Counted from the stretch's first letter, positions 33,848 to 44,692 are shown. The stretch: DNA of 64,000 nucleotides from Azoarcus sp. CIB (GCF_001190925.1 NZ_CP011072.1:5193031-5257030); one strand, 5' to 3'. Translations and numbers: made by a program. The notes: a model not told the origin generated them from the sequence alone.

Positions 33848-33889
33848 GAACCCCGGCGGGGTGCGCGGTGCGCGTCCCGGCCGGGGTTC
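33848..33889 (-). terminator. Rho-independent terminator after hemE
   Basis: On the minus strand GAACCCCGGC and GCCGGGGTTC form a 10-bp stem around a GC-rich loop, followed by CCCTTTTGG. It begins 20 bases after the hemE stop. Confidence 0.7.
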
Positions 33890-33908
33890 GGGTGCTGTTG
33901 CGGGACGC

Positions 33909-34979
33909 TCAGGCGCCGGCGCGGATCTTGCGACTGTGCTCGTGCACGGCCTCGACCAGCACCGACACGGACTCGGGCGGCGTGAACTGCGAGATGCCGT
34001 GGCCGAGGTTGAAGACATGGCCGGGGTGGTTGCCGTAGGAATCGAGCACACGCTTCGCTTCGCGCGCGACCGCTTCGGGCGGCGCGAACAGCACGTTGGG
34101 GTCGAGGTTGCCCTGCAACGCGACCTTGTCGCCGACGAGCTTGCGCGCACGGCCGATGTCCATCGTCCAGTCGAGGCCCACGGCGTCGCAGCCGATGTCG
34201 GCGATGCTCTCGATCCACAGGCCGCCGCCCTTGGTGAACACGATGTTCGGCACGCGCTCACCGTCGCGCTCCTTGATCAGGCCGTCGACGACGCGCTTGA
34301 GGTAGGGCAGCGAGAACTCGTGGTAAGCGGCCTCGGACAACGCGCCACCCCAGGAGTCGAACACCATCACGGCCTGCGCGCCGGATTCGATCTGCGCGTT
34401 GAGGTAGGCGACGACGGAGTCGGCCGTCACGGACAGGATGTGGTGCATCAGGTCGGGGCGCGAGTAGGCCATCGCCTTGACCTTGCGATAGTCGTCGGAC
34501 GAACCGCCTTCGACCATGTAGCAGGCGAGCGTCCACGGGCTGCCGGAGAAGCCGATCAGCGGCACGCTGCCGTTGAGCGCGCGGCGGATCTCGGCGACCG
34601 CGTCCATCACGTACTGCAGCTCGGCGTGCGGATCGGGGATCGCGAGGTTGCGGATCTCCCATTCGTCGCGCAGCGGGCGCTCGAAGCGCGGGCCCTCGCC
34701 TTCGGCGAAGTACAGGCCCAGGCCCATCGCGTCCGGCACCGTGAGGATGTCGGAGAACAGGATCGCGGCGTCGAGGTTGTAGCGCGCGAGCGGCTGCAGC
34801 GTGACCTCGCAGGCCATCGTCGGGCTCTTGCACAGGTTCAGGAAGCTGCCGGCGCGCTTGCGGGTCTCGCAGTACTCGGGCAAGTAGCGCCCCGCCTGCC
34901 GCATCAGCCACAGCGGCGTGTATTCGGTCGGCTGGCGCAGCAAGGCGCGCAGGAAGGTGTCGTTCTGAAGGCGGGTCAC
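33909..34979 (-). CDS. hemE: Uroporphyrinogen decarboxylase
   Basis: 356 residues. HemE removes the four acetate carboxyls of uroporphyrinogen III to give coproporphyrinogen III in haem synthesis. The conserved N-terminal signature [15 protein letters not shown] is present, as are [44 protein letters not shown] and NLGHGI. I place the start at GTG 34979 because GAGGA lies 7 bases upstream; a TTG at 35021 would add 14 residues not typical of the family. It probably has its own terminator. Confidence 0.96.
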   Translation of the reverse strand: MTRLQNDTFLRALLRQPTEYTPLWLMRQAGRYLPEYCETRKRAGSFLNLCKSPTMACEVTLQPLARYNLDAAILFSDILTVPDAMGLGLYFAEGEGPRFERPLRDEWEIRNLAIPDPHAELQYVMDAVAEIRRALNGSVPLIGFSGSPWTLACYMVEGGSSDDYRKVKAMAYSRPDLMHHILSVTADSVVAYLNAQIESGAQAVMVFDSWGGALSEAAYHEFSLPYLKRVVDGLIKERDGERVPNIVFTKGGGLWIESIADIGCDAVGLDWTMDIGRARKLVGDKVALQGNLDPNVLFAPPEAVAREAKRVLDSYGNHPGHVFNLGHGISQFTPPESVSVLVEAVHEHSRKIRAGA

Positions 34980-35117
34980 GGTTACGTCCTCAAATCTGCC
35001 CGATGCGGGCGCAATCCGCAATTATCCGCGTTTTCCGCCGTCATGCCGAGCCCGGTGGACTACCCGGCTCGCCGGGGCGGAAAACGAGCTTCCGGCGCCG
35101 CCTGGAGCGACGCGCGT

Positions 35118-35567
35118 TCAGCGGCACACCAGCACGGGAATCGTGCAGTGCGCGAGCACCTTGTTGGTCTCGCTGCCCAGCAGCAGCGCGTTGATGCCGC
35201 GCCGGCCGTGCGAGGCCATGCAGATCAGGTCGCAGCCGCGGCTCTCGGCGATCTGGATGATCACGCGGTGGGGTGTTTCGCTGCTTTCGAGGACTGCGTC
35301 GGCGGCGATCCCGGCCTCCTGCGCGCGGGCGAGCGCGACCTCGATGATGCGCTGGCCGTGCGTGGCGGCTTCGCGGGCGAAGCGGCGCGACTTCTCGGGA
35401 TCGTAGTGGCCGTCCTCGCCGAAGTTGGTCACCGGGAACGGCGCTTCGGCCGTGGCGTTGAGAATCGTGAGCCGTGCGCGCAGTTCGCGAGCGAGCCCGA
35501 TCGCGCGGTCGAGGGCGCGATCGGACAGCGGCGAGCCGTCGGTGGGGACGAGGATGTGCTGGAACAT
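35118..35567 (-). CDS. Universal stress protein (UspA family)
   Basis: 149 residues. One Usp domain: MFQHILVPTDGSPLSDRALD at the N-terminus and CDLICMASHGRRGINALLLG then SETNKVLAHCTIPVLV at the C-terminus, the glycine-rich loop that binds ATP in this family. It is likely a cytoplasmic dimer. Start ATG 35567 has CAAGGA upstream. It lies 81 bases after tctA on the same strand and may be co-transcribed with the transporter. Confidence 0.93.
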   Translation of the reverse strand: MFQHILVPTDGSPLSDRALDRAIGLARELRARLTILNATAEAPFPVTNFGEDGHYDPEKSRRFAREAATHGQRIIEVALARAQEAGIAADAVLESSETPHRVIIQIAESRGCDLICMASHGRRGINALLLGSETNKVLAHCTIPVLVCR

Positions 35568-35648
35568 GGTGCGTCCTTGGGGTGAGAGGTTGCCGGGCGC
35601 CGCGCCGGCGCCGGTGTCGATCGGGGATGCGAGCACGCGCGGCCGTCC

Positions 35649-37166
<1,518 letters not shown>

Positions 37167-37167
37167 C

Positions 37168-37650
37168 TCAGCCTCCGAACGGGCCGGCGGGCAGGCTCAG
37201 GCCCAGGCCGCGCGTGAAGAGGAAGTACACGAGCGTCGACAGCACGGCCGCGATCCCGAGGTCGCGCACCGGCTTCATGCTGCCGAAGCCGCGTGCGACC
37301 AGCACGAAGAGCAGCGTCGAGGCGAGGACGAAGCCGGCCCAGCCGATCAGCACCATGTGCAGCACCACGCCGGCGCTGATCAGCACGAAGCCCATGCGGT
37401 CGGGCGCGGCGTGCGTCTCGGCCTCGTCCGGCATCGCGCGCCATCCGCCGGACAGCGCCTGCCACGCGAGCCAGGCGCCGCACAGCATGAGGCCGGTGCC
37501 GATGAGGTAGGGGAAGAGGCGCGGGCCGACCTGCGCATAGCCCTGCGTCTCGGCGATGCCCTGGGTCTCGAACGCCACGAAGCTGCCCAGCGCCAGCAGC
37601 ACGAGCGAGATCAGCAGCTCGCCGGCATCGATGCGTGCGCGCGTGCTCAT
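37168..37650 (-). CDS. tctB: Tripartite tricarboxylate transporter small membrane protein TctB
   Basis: 160 residues with four hydrophobic segments: [60 protein letters not shown] and [20 protein letters not shown]. This is the normal TctB layout. Start ATG 37650 overlaps the end of the upstream tctC by four bases. It partners TctA in the membrane. Confidence 0.92.
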   Translation of the reverse strand: MSTRARIDAGELLISLVLLALGSFVAFETQGIAETQGYAQVGPRLFPYLIGTGLMLCGAWLAWQALSGGWRAMPDEAETHAAPDRMGFVLISAGVVLHMVLIGWAGFVLASTLLFVLVARGFGSMKPVRDLGIAAVLSTLVYFLFTRGLGLSLPAGPFGG

Positions 37651-38630
37651 TTCTTCACCAGCCCGAGGTCGCTGACAAGCTTGAACACGGTCTTCTGCTC
37701 GGCCTCGACGTAGTGGCGGAACTCGTCGCCGGTCATCAGCATGTCGACCCATTCGTTCTTCGCCAGCGTCGCCTGCCACGACTCACTCCTGGCCATCTGC
37801 GTCACCGCCTTGACCAGCTCGTCGCGCTGCGCGTCGCTGATGCCGGGTGCCGCCATGATGCCGCGCCAGTTAACGAACTCGACATTGATGCCCTGCTCCT
37901 TCAGCGTCGGCACGTCGATGTCCTTGACGCGCGCGGGCGCCGTCACCGCCAGCGCGCGCAGCTTGCCGGCCTTGATCTGGCCGGCGAACTCGTTGAAGCC
38001 GCCGAGACCCACGGTGACGTGGCCGCCGAGCACCTGCGCGAGCACCTCGCCGCCGCTGCCGAAGGCGACGTAATTGAACTTGCCCGCCTCGCCGCCGATC
38101 GCCTGCACGATCATTCCGGCGGTGAGCTGATCCACGCCGCCGGCGAAGCCGCCCGCCCACGACACCGCGGCCGGGTTCGCCTTGTACGCGGCGACGAGGT
38201 CGGCCATGGATTTGAGCGGCGAGCTCGCCGGCACCACCAGCACCTCGTACTCGCCGGTAAGGCGCGCGATCGGCGTGACGTTCGCCAGCGTGACCGGCGA
38301 CTTGTTAATGAACACCGCCGACACCATGCCCTTGCCGCTCGCCATCAGCGCGCCACCGTCGCCCTTGCTGCTGTTAATCAGCTGCGCGAGCCCGATCGTG
38401 CCGCCCGCGCCGGCGACGTTGTTCACCTGCACGCGCTCGGCGAGCTTGTTGGCCTGCAGCGCGGCCTGCACCGCGCGGCCGAGCTGGTCGTAGCCGCCGC
38501 CGGGTGCGGCGGGCACGAGGATCTTGTAGTCCGCGGCGCCGGCCAGGGTCGTGGCGCCCGCGAGGGCGAGGCCGGCGAGGGCCGTCCTCAGCGCGCGGCC
38601 GAAGCCGGCGCCGATAGCGTGATGTCGCAT
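37647..38630 (-). CDS. tctC: Tripartite tricarboxylate transporter binding protein TctC (first copy)
   Basis: 327 residues, with an N-terminal signal peptide ending near LAGATTLAGAA. The mature part has the family's YKILVPAAPGGGYDQLGRAV, NVAGAGGTIGLAQLINSSKG and VPTLKEQGINVEFVNWRGIM. It is periplasmic and binds the carboxylate for delivery to TctAB. Its ATGA overlap with tctB puts it in the transporter operon. A close paralogue lies directly upstream. Confidence 0.94.
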   Translation of the reverse strand: MRHHAIGAGFGRALRTALAGLALAGATTLAGAADYKILVPAAPGGGYDQLGRAVQAALQANKLAERVQVNNVAGAGGTIGLAQLINSSKGDGGALMASGKGMVSAVFINKSPVTLANVTPIARLTGEYEVLVVPASSPLKSMADLVAAYKANPAAVSWAGGFAGGVDQLTAGMIVQAIGGEAGKFNYVAFGSGGEVLAQVLGGHVTVGLGGFNEFAGQIKAGKLRALAVTAPARVKDIDVPTLKEQGINVEFVNWRGIMAAPGISDAQRDELVKAVTQMARSESWQATLAKNEWVDMLMTGDEFRHYVEAEQKTVFKLVSDLGLVKK

Positions 38631-38712
38631 GTCGAGTGTCTCCGGAAGAGGTCCCGCGGGCCGCGGCGGCGCGGCCCCGCGCGGGAGGGGTGCTGCGGAC
38701 GGACGAAGCCGC

Positions 38713-39684
38713 TTACGGCTTGACCATGCCGAGGTCGGTCACCAGCTTGGTGATGCGCGCGACGTCGGCGTCGAGGAACTTCTTGAACTCGGGGCCGGTG
38801 AGGTACATGTCCTGCCAGTCGTTGCGCTTCAGCGCGTCCTTCCACGAGTTCGACGTGACCGCCTTGTCGAGCGCGGCGACCAGCTCCTTGTGCTGCGCCT
38901 CGCTGATGCCGGGCGCGGCGAAGATCGCGCGCCAGTTCACCATCTCTACATTGACGCCCTGCTCCTTCAGCGTCGGCACGCTCTCGCCGGCGATGCGCTC
39001 GGCGCCCGAGACCGCCAGCGCGCGCAGCTTTCCGGACTTGATCTGCGACTGGAACTCGCCGAAGCCGCTGATGCCGGCCGCGACGTGGCCGCCCATGATG
39101 GCGGCCTGCGCCTCGCCGCCGCCCGAGTAGGCGATGTAGTTCACCTTCGCCGGATCGACGCCGACCGCCTGCGCGATCAGGCCCGCGAGGATGTGGTCCG
39201 AGCCGCCCGCCGAGCCGCCGCCCCAGGACACCGCGCCCGGATTGGCCTTGAACTGGTCGACCAGCTCCTTCAGGGTCTGGATCTTCGAGCTCGCCGGCAC
39301 CACGACGACCAGGGTCTCGCCGCTCAGGCGCGCCAGCGGCGTGACCTGGGTCAGGTTCACCGGCGACTTGTTGGTCGCGATCGCCCCGACCATCACCATA
39401 CCGCCGACCAGCGTCGCGCCGCCGTCACCCTTCGCGCCATTGACGAACTGCGCCAGCCCGATCGTGCCGCCCGCGCCACCCTTGTTGTCGACGGTGACCT
39501 TCTTCGCGAGGCCTTCGGCGTTGATCGCCGCCTGCAGCGCGCGCGCGGTCTGGTCCCAGCCGCCACCCGGGTTGGCCGGCACGAGGATCTTGACGTTGTC
39601 GAGGGCGAGCGCCGGGGCGCTGGCGACGAACCCGAGGCCGAGCGCTGCGGCGACGAGGGTGGTTTTGACGATGTTGCGGATCAT
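38713..39684 (-). CDS. Second TctC-type binding protein
   Basis: 323 residues with signal peptide MIRNIVKTTLVAAALGLGFV then ASAPALA. The mature part begins LDNVKILVPANPGGGWDQTA and closely parallels its downstream neighbour: NKGGAGGTIGLAQFVNGAKG, VPTLKEQGVNVEMVNWRAIF, and a similar C-terminus. AAGGAGG upstream of ATG 39684 is a strong ribosome-binding site. It is first in the run of four transporter genes, so it is probably well expressed. The pair looks like a tandem duplication that may have split substrate range. Confidence 0.93.
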   Translation of the reverse strand: MIRNIVKTTLVAAALGLGFVASAPALALDNVKILVPANPGGGWDQTARALQAAINAEGLAKKVTVDNKGGAGGTIGLAQFVNGAKGDGGATLVGGMVMVGAIATNKSPVNLTQVTPLARLSGETLVVVVPASSKIQTLKELVDQFKANPGAVSWGGGSAGGSDHILAGLIAQAVGVDPAKVNYIAYSGGGEAQAAIMGGHVAAGISGFGEFQSQIKSGKLRALAVSGAERIAGESVPTLKEQGVNVEMVNWRAIFAAPGISEAQHKELVAALDKAVTSNSWKDALKRNDWQDMYLTGPEFKKFLDADVARITKLVTDLGMVKP

Positions 39685-39790
39685 GCTTGTCTCCTCCTTG
39701 ATATCGGACCGGTCGCTCCGGCCCTGCATGAAGGCGGACGATACGGAGAAGGGCTTTCGATTGGCTTTCAGTGGTCGACAGCGCCTTGTT

Positions 39791-39886
39791 CCTCCCCCTT
39801 CAAGGGGGAGGTTCGGAGGGGGATGGGTTTCCGGCGGGGCTGATTAACCCATCCCCACCCCAGCCCTCCCCTTGAAGGGGAGGGAG
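39791..39886. repeat. CCTCCCCC/GGGGAGGGAG palindromic repeat, copy B
   Basis: 96 bases. The ends CCTCCCCCTTCAAGGGGGAG and CCCTCCCCTTGAAGGGGAGG are each small palindromes and are also inverse to each other; GGATGGGTTT and AACCCATCC form an inner stem. It lies between tctE and the first tctC-type gene and may end tctDE transcription. Copies A and C are at 24462 and 43249. Confidence 0.85.
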
Positions 39887-39918
39887 CGACCGCGCAGCAC
39901 TAACGCCGACATTACAAA

Positions 39919-41328
39919 TTAAGCCTGTCCGGCCTCGTCCGCGCGGCGCGGAAACTCGACTTCGACCTGCAGCCCGCGTCCGCCCGGAGCATCGGCGAGG
40001 CGCACTTCGCCGCCGTGCGCGAGCGCGATCTCGCGCACGATCGCCAGCCCCAGGCCGCTGCCGTCCGGCCCGCCCTGGCCGAGGATGCGGTAGAAGCGCT
40101 GGAACACCTTGTCGCGCTCGGCGACCGGAACGCCCGGCCCCTCGTCGCTCACCGCGAGCACGACGTGCCCGTCCGCGGTGCCGGTCGCGACGACGACCTG
40201 CGTGTCGGGCGGGCTGTAGCGGATGGCGTTGTCGACGAGGTTCGCGACGAGCTCGCGCAGCATCGCCGCGTTGCCGGTCATGGGCGCCGGCCCGGTCTCC
40301 TCGAACGCGAGCTCGATGTGCCTCTTCAGCGCCAGCGGCACGAGCTCCAGCGCGACCTCGCGCGCGATGTCGGTGAGGTCGACCGGCCCCTGCTCCTGGA
40401 TCAGCCCGTTTGCCGGCTCCGCGCGCGACAGCGACAGCATCTGGTCGGCCATGCGGCGCGTGCTGCGGATCGTCGTGAGCAGGCTCTCGAAGATGCGCCG
40501 CATCTCGCCCGGGTCGCCCTGGCGCGCGCCGAACTCGGCCTGCGTGCTCAACACCGCGAGCGGCGTGCGGATCTGGTGCGCGGCGTCGGCGAGGAAGCGC
40601 CGGCGCGCCGCGAGCATCGCCGACAGGCGCTCCATGTGGTGGTTGATCGCACCGATCAGCGGCTGCACCTCGCTCGGCACGTTGCCGGTGGGCACCGGCG
40701 TGAGGTCATCCTCGGCGCGCTTCTGCACCGCGTCGCGCAGATCGACGAGCGGACGGAAGGCCGTGCCCAGCGCCAGCGCCAGCATCAGCGCGCCCAGCCC
40801 GACGAGCAGCAGCTGGCGGCGCAGGCTGTCGAAGAACAGCTCGCGCGCGAGCGCGACGCGCGACTCAGTGGTCTCGGCGAACACGATGGTCACCGCGTCG
40901 CCGCCGACGAGCGCCGGGTCGTACAGGCGCTTCTTCATCGCGCCGACGCGCACGTCCTCGCCGCGGTACTGCATCTCCGCCAGCAGCAGCGTGCCGTCCT
41001 CGGCCGGCGCGCGCGGCGCGCTCAGATCCTCGTAGCCGGTCACGAGGTCCCCGTCGGGTGCGAACACCGCGTAGAAGATGCGCTCCTGCACGCCGGCCTC
41101 GAACACGTCGAAGGCCGAGGTCGGCACGTCGACGGTGATCTCGCCTTCCAGCGAATGCACCTGCTCGGCGATCGCGCGCACCGACGCCGTGAGCGAGCGG
41201 TCGTAGGCGCGATTGACGGCCTGGCGCGCGCCCAGCCAGGACAGCACGGCGTTGATCGCGAGCAGGATCAGCAGCGGCGGCAGCAGCCAGCGCGCGACGC
41301 GCCCGCGCAGGCTCAGCGGCGCGCGCAT
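39919..41328 (-). CDS. tctE: Sensor histidine kinase, TctE-like
   Basis: 469 residues. A membrane helix (WLLPPLLILLAINAVLSWLG) near the N-terminus is followed by a periplasmic sensor domain of about 130 residues and a second helix (RRQLLLVGLGALMLALALGT). Then come HAMP, the H box (DAAHQIRTPLAVLSTQAEFG), the N box (LVANLVDNAIRYSPPDTQV) and the G boxes (DEGPGVPVAERDKVF, GSGLGLAIV). It presumably senses the tricarboxylate and phosphorylates the regulator encoded 18 bases upstream, controlling the transporter genes next to it. Confidence 0.93.
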   Translation of the reverse strand: MRAPLSLRGRVARWLLPPLLILLAINAVLSWLGARQAVNRAYDRSLTASVRAIAEQVHSLEGEITVDVPTSAFDVFEAGVQERIFYAVFAPDGDLVTGYEDLSAPRAPAEDGTLLLAEMQYRGEDVRVGAMKKRLYDPALVGGDAVTIVFAETTESRVALARELFFDSLRRQLLLVGLGALMLALALGTAFRPLVDLRDAVQKRAEDDLTPVPTGNVPSEVQPLIGAINHHMERLSAMLAARRRFLADAAHQIRTPLAVLSTQAEFGARQGDPGEMRRIFESLLTTIRSTRRMADQMLSLSRAEPANGLIQEQGPVDLTDIAREVALELVPLALKRHIELAFEETGPAPMTGNAAMLRELVANLVDNAIRYSPPDTQVVVATGTADGHVVLAVSDEGPGVPVAERDKVFQRFYRILGQGGPDGSGLGLAIVREIALAHGGEVRLADAPGGRGLQVEVEFPRRADEAGQA

Positions 41329-41346
41329 GCCCGCCCGCGCGGAGCC

Positions 41347-42024
41347 TCAGTCACCGCCCGCCTCGCCGATCAGGTAACCCAGGCCGCGCAGGGTCGTCAC
41401 GACCGCGCCCGAACCTTCCAGCTTCTTGCGCAGGCGATGCACGTAGATCTCGATCGCCTCCGGGCGCGCCTCCTCGTCGAAGCTGAACACCTTCTCGAAC
41501 AGCGCCTCGCGCGCGAGCGGCCGCCCCTGGCGCGCGATCAGCGCCTCCAGCACCGCGAGCTCGCGCGGCGTCAGCGACAGCGGCTTGCCGTCGACGGTGG
41601 CGAGGCGCGAGTTGAGGTCGAATTCCAGCCGGCCGATCTTCACCGTCGGCACGAGGTTGCCGGCACGGCGCAGCAGCGCCTTGATGCGCGCCTCCAGCTC
41701 GGTGAGCTCGAAGGGCTTGGGCAGGTAGTCGTCGGCGCCGAGGTTGAGCCCCTTCACGCGGTCCTCGGTCGAGCCGCGCGCGGTGAGGATGATCACCGGC
41801 GTGGTCCGGGTCGCGTCGCGCCCGCGCAGGCGTCGCAGCACCTCCAGCCCGTCCAGCCCGGGCAGCGACAAATCGAGCACGACGAGGTCGTAGGGCTGGG
41901 TGAGCAGCGCGTGGTCGGCATGATCGCCGCGGCGCATCACGTCGACGGCGTAGCCCGCCTGCACCAGCGCCTTGGAAACCCATTCCGCGAGTTCGGTATG
42001 ATCCTCTACGAGCAGCAGGCGCAT
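41347..42024 (-). CDS. tctD: OmpR-family response regulator, TctD-like
   Basis: 225 residues. The receiver domain has MRLLLVEDHTELAEWVSKAL, the phosphoacceptor in YDLVVLDLSLPGLDGLEVL and the lysine in LPKPFELTELEARI. The C-terminal winged helix has LTPRELAVLEALIARQGRPL and EIYVHRLRKKLEGSGAVV. It forms a pair with the TctE-like kinase and probably activates the tct genes. A divergent solute-binding gene begins about 95 bases away, so the promoter region is shared. Confidence 0.94.
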   Translation of the reverse strand: MRLLLVEDHTELAEWVSKALVQAGYAVDVMRRGDHADHALLTQPYDLVVLDLSLPGLDGLEVLRRLRGRDATRTTPVIILTARGSTEDRVKGLNLGADDYLPKPFELTELEARIKALLRRAGNLVPTVKIGRLEFDLNSRLATVDGKPLSLTPRELAVLEALIARQGRPLAREALFEKVFSFDEEARPEAIEIYVHRLRKKLEGSGAVVTTLRGLGYLIGEAGGD

Positions 42025-42119
42025 CGGCTGAAAGTGAATCGAAAGCAGTTGGAAGGATCATCGTGCCGCAAACGACAGCATCGCGCAAAGCCGCAGCCGA
42101 CCGCCAGGAGGAATCCGGA

Positions 42120-43211
42120 TTGAGCACCGCCCTGCCCCGCCTGCTCCGCACCGTCGCGCTCGCGTGCGCGTGTCTGCTGCCGGCCGCAGGCGCCCACGCG
42201 GAACGGGACGACACGCTTTACGCGGCGGCGGTACGCGAGGGCCGCGTCATCATCTACGCGGCAACCGACGAGCGCATCGCGCGCCCGCTGCTCCGCGCCT
42301 TCGAACAGCGCTACCCCGGCGTGCGCGTGCACTACGAGGACCTCAACAGCGGCGAGCTGTCGCGACGCTTCGTCGACGAGGCCGCGCGCGGCGAACAGGC
42401 CGACGTCGTGTGGAGCTCGGCGGTGGACCTGCAGGTGAAGCTCGTCAACGACGGCTACGCCCAGCCCTGGCGCTCCGCCGAAACGGCCGCGCTGCCCGCC
42501 TGGGCGGTGTGGAAGGACGAGGCCTTCGGCACGACCTTCGAACCCGTCGCGATCGCCTACAACCGCAAGCTGCTCGCACCCGCCGAAGTGCCCACCACGC
42601 ACGCCGAACTGCTGCGTCTGCTCGCGCAGCAACCCGAGCGCTTCCGCGACAAGCTCGCGACCTACGAGCCCTCCACTTCCGGCCTCGGCTTCATGCTGCA
42701 CACCCAGGACGTGATCGCGAACCCTGTTGTGTTCTGGAAGCTCGCCCAGGCCTTCGGCCGCACCGGCACCGTCACCCTGGCCTCGACCACCGGCATGCTC
42801 GACCGCATCGCGTCCGGCGAGGCCCTGATCGGCTACAACGTGCTCGGCTCCTACGCGCTGCTGCGCGCCCACGACGACCCCGCGATCGGCGTCGTGCTGC
42901 CGCGCGACTACACGCTGGTGCTGAGCCGCGTCGCCTTCATCTCGCGCGGCGCGCGCCATCCGAACGCCGCTCGCCTGTGGCTGGACTACCTGCTGTCGCG
43001 CGAAGGGCAGCAGCTGCTCGCGCAAAACCCGGGCTTCTTCTCGGTGCGCGACGACGTGCCCGACGACGCCGCGGCCGCGGAACTGCGCCGCCAGCTCGGC
43101 GGCGCCTTCCGCCCGATCCCGATCGGGCCCGGCCTGATGACCTACCTCGACCAGGTCAAGCGCCGAGACTTCCTGCGCAAGTGGCACCACACGCTGTTCC
43201 CCGCGCCCTGA
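42120..43211 (+). CDS. ABC-type (iron-like) periplasmic solute-binding protein
   Basis: 363 residues from TTG 42120, which has AGGAGG eight bases upstream and gives a clean signal peptide ending AAGAHA. A GTG at 42063 (with GGAAGGA) would add 19 residues and is the alternative. The mature protein has YAAAVREGRVIIYAATDER, FEQRYPGVRVHYEDLNSGEL and RHPNAARLWLDYLLSREGQQ, typical of Fe3+-type or phosphoglycerate-type SBP families. No ABC permease or ATPase gene is nearby. It is divergent from tctD, so it may instead serve as an extra sensor input, as such SBPs do beside some two-component systems. That role is inference. Confidence 0.82.
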   Translation: MSTALPRLLRTVALACACLLPAAGAHAERDDTLYAAAVREGRVIIYAATDERIARPLLRAFEQRYPGVRVHYEDLNSGELSRRFVDEAARGEQADVVWSSAVDLQVKLVNDGYAQPWRSAETAALPAWAVWKDEAFGTTFEPVAIAYNRKLLAPAEVPTTHAELLRLLAQQPERFRDKLATYEPSTSGLGFMLHTQDVIANPVVFWKLAQAFGRTGTVTLASTTGMLDRIASGEALIGYNVLGSYALLRAHDDPAIGVVLPRDYTLVLSRVAFISRGARHPNAARLWLDYLLSREGQQLLAQNPGFFSVRDDVPDDAAAAELRRQLGGAFRPIPIGPGLMTYLDQVKRRDFLRKWHHTLFPAP

Positions 43212-43248
43212 TTCCCGGCTCATATGAAGTCTGCTCGGGCACCTTGTC

Positions 43249-43344
43249 CCTCCCCCTTCAAGGGGGAGGTTAGGAGGGGGATGGGTTTCTGTCGGGACTG
43301 CTTAACCCATCCCCACCCCAACCCTCCCCTTGAAGGGGAGGGAG
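43249..43344. repeat. CCTCCCCC/GGGGAGGGAG palindromic repeat, copy C
   Basis: 96 bases, nearly identical to copy B, with inner GGATGGGTTT and TTAACCCATCC arms. It lies between two convergent genes (the solute-binding protein and the porin), where it could act as a two-way terminator. Confidence 0.85.
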
Positions 43345-43390
43345 TGACCGTGCGGCACTCAACCTGGCATCGGCTGTTTCTTCGCCCCGC

Positions 43391-44443
43391 TCAGAAGCGG
43401 TGACGGATGCCCGCCATCACGACGCGCGGATCGTCGCCGGCGTCGGGCGTGAGGTTGCCGAGCGCGTAGTTGGCGTCGTCCTTGTTGCTGAGCTGCGAAT
43501 ACGCGGCATACAGCGTCGTGCGCTTGGACAAGTCGTGCATGTAGTACGCCGACCAGCCCTGCGCGTCCTCGGCCGCGGCGTCGTTGCGCTCGTCGCGCTT
43601 CGCGTAGCTCAGCGCGATCGTGTCGCTGCCGGTGACGCGGATCTCGGCGCCGACATCGAAGGTTCGCGCCTTGCCGCTGCCGACCGAGCCGCTTTCCCTG
43701 TCCTGGGTGTAGGCAAGATAAGGTTTCACGAGCCCGAAGTCGTACGCGAGCCCGCCGCCCGTCGTGCGCACACGGCCGCCGGTGGCGTTGCGATACACGC
43801 TCTGCGTCGTCAGCGAGGCCGCCAGCGCGCCGTTCTTGTACAGCGCGGTGATGCCGTGGCCGTTGCCTTCCTTCAGCGCGTCGCCGTTGCCGCTCTTCTC
43901 CCCCAGCCAGTAGCCGAGATCAAACTCAAGGCCGGCAAACGTCGGCGAGCGGTACTTCACCATGTTGTCGAAGCGCGTCTCGTAGGCCGGCTTGACCCCG
44001 CCCGTCTTGCGCGTCAGCAGGCCCACGCTGCGGTCGGCCGAGCCGGTGGCGTCGAACGGGTCGAGGGCGACGAAGGCTGGCGAATACTGGCGACCGAGGG
44101 TGAGGCGGCCCCAGCTGGCGCTTTCGAGGCCGACGAAGGACTGGCGCCCGAACAGCCGGCCGCCCTGCTCCGCGGTGCCGGTCGACGGATCGAAGCCGCT
44201 TTCGATGGTGAAGATGGCCTTCAGGTCACCGCCGAGCGCCTCGCTGCCCTTGAATCCCAGGCGCGAGCCGTTCAGTTCGCCGTGGTCGACGCCGACGCGC
44301 TCCTTGTCGCCCGCCGATTCGCGCGCGAGGTTGAGGTCCAGCAGCCCGTAGATCGTGACGTTGGACGGCGTCGATTGCGCCAGCGCCGCGAACGGCATGG
44401 CGACGGCCGCCGCGACGGCCGCGGCGATGATTTTCTTGTGCAT
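43391..44443 (-). CDS. Gram-negative general porin (trimeric, betaproteobacterial type)
   Basis: 350 residues. Signal peptide MHKKIIAAAVAAAVAMPFAA ends ALA, followed by QSTPSNVTIYGLLDLNLARE, the first strand of porin_4 proteins. RLGFKGSEALGGDLKAIFTI and GRQSFVGLESASWGRLTLGR are conserved. The last residues, VVMAGIRHRF, end in the terminal Phe needed for outer-membrane assembly. Start ATG 44443 has GGAGGA upstream. A hairpin (GGCCACACTTGCGTGGCC, about 44475) lies in the probable leader. The gap 44444-44692 holds no other gene. Confidence 0.95.
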   Translation of the reverse strand: MHKKIIAAAVAAAVAMPFAALAQSTPSNVTIYGLLDLNLARESAGDKERVGVDHGELNGSRLGFKGSEALGGDLKAIFTIESGFDPSTGTAEQGGRLFGRQSFVGLESASWGRLTLGRQYSPAFVALDPFDATGSADRSVGLLTRKTGGVKPAYETRFDNMVKYRSPTFAGLEFDLGYWLGEKSGNGDALKEGNGHGITALYKNGALAASLTTQSVYRNATGGRVRTTGGGLAYDFGLVKPYLAYTQDRESGSVGSGKARTFDVGAEIRVTGSDTIALSYAKRDERNDAAAEDAQGWSAYYMHDLSKRTTLYAAYSQLSNKDDANYALGNLTPDAGDDPRVVMAGIRHRF

Positions 44444-44692
44444 TGTGCTCCTCCGGTTGCGCTCATTTTGACCTCGGCCACACTTGCGTGGCCGGGTGCA
44501 GGGCATTCAACACAAATTCGCTTTCAGTCTGCTTTCCGTGCATCGGCGGCGGAAGCGCCGACCGCGTCCAAAGATCGGAGCGAAAACGTGCGCGCCTGCA
44601 TCGAGAAAGTCGACGCGCCGCGGCGTCGGGATCGATCAGGGATCCCCCGTCATGCGCCCGGCGTCAGTCTAGCAAGCCACCGCAGGGTCGAC

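Noticed and set aside
40015..42123. 702-residue plus-strand frame opposite tctE/tctD
   Set aside because: Arg/Ala/His/Gln-rich shadow with no domain; the opposite strand has clear kinase and regulator motifs.
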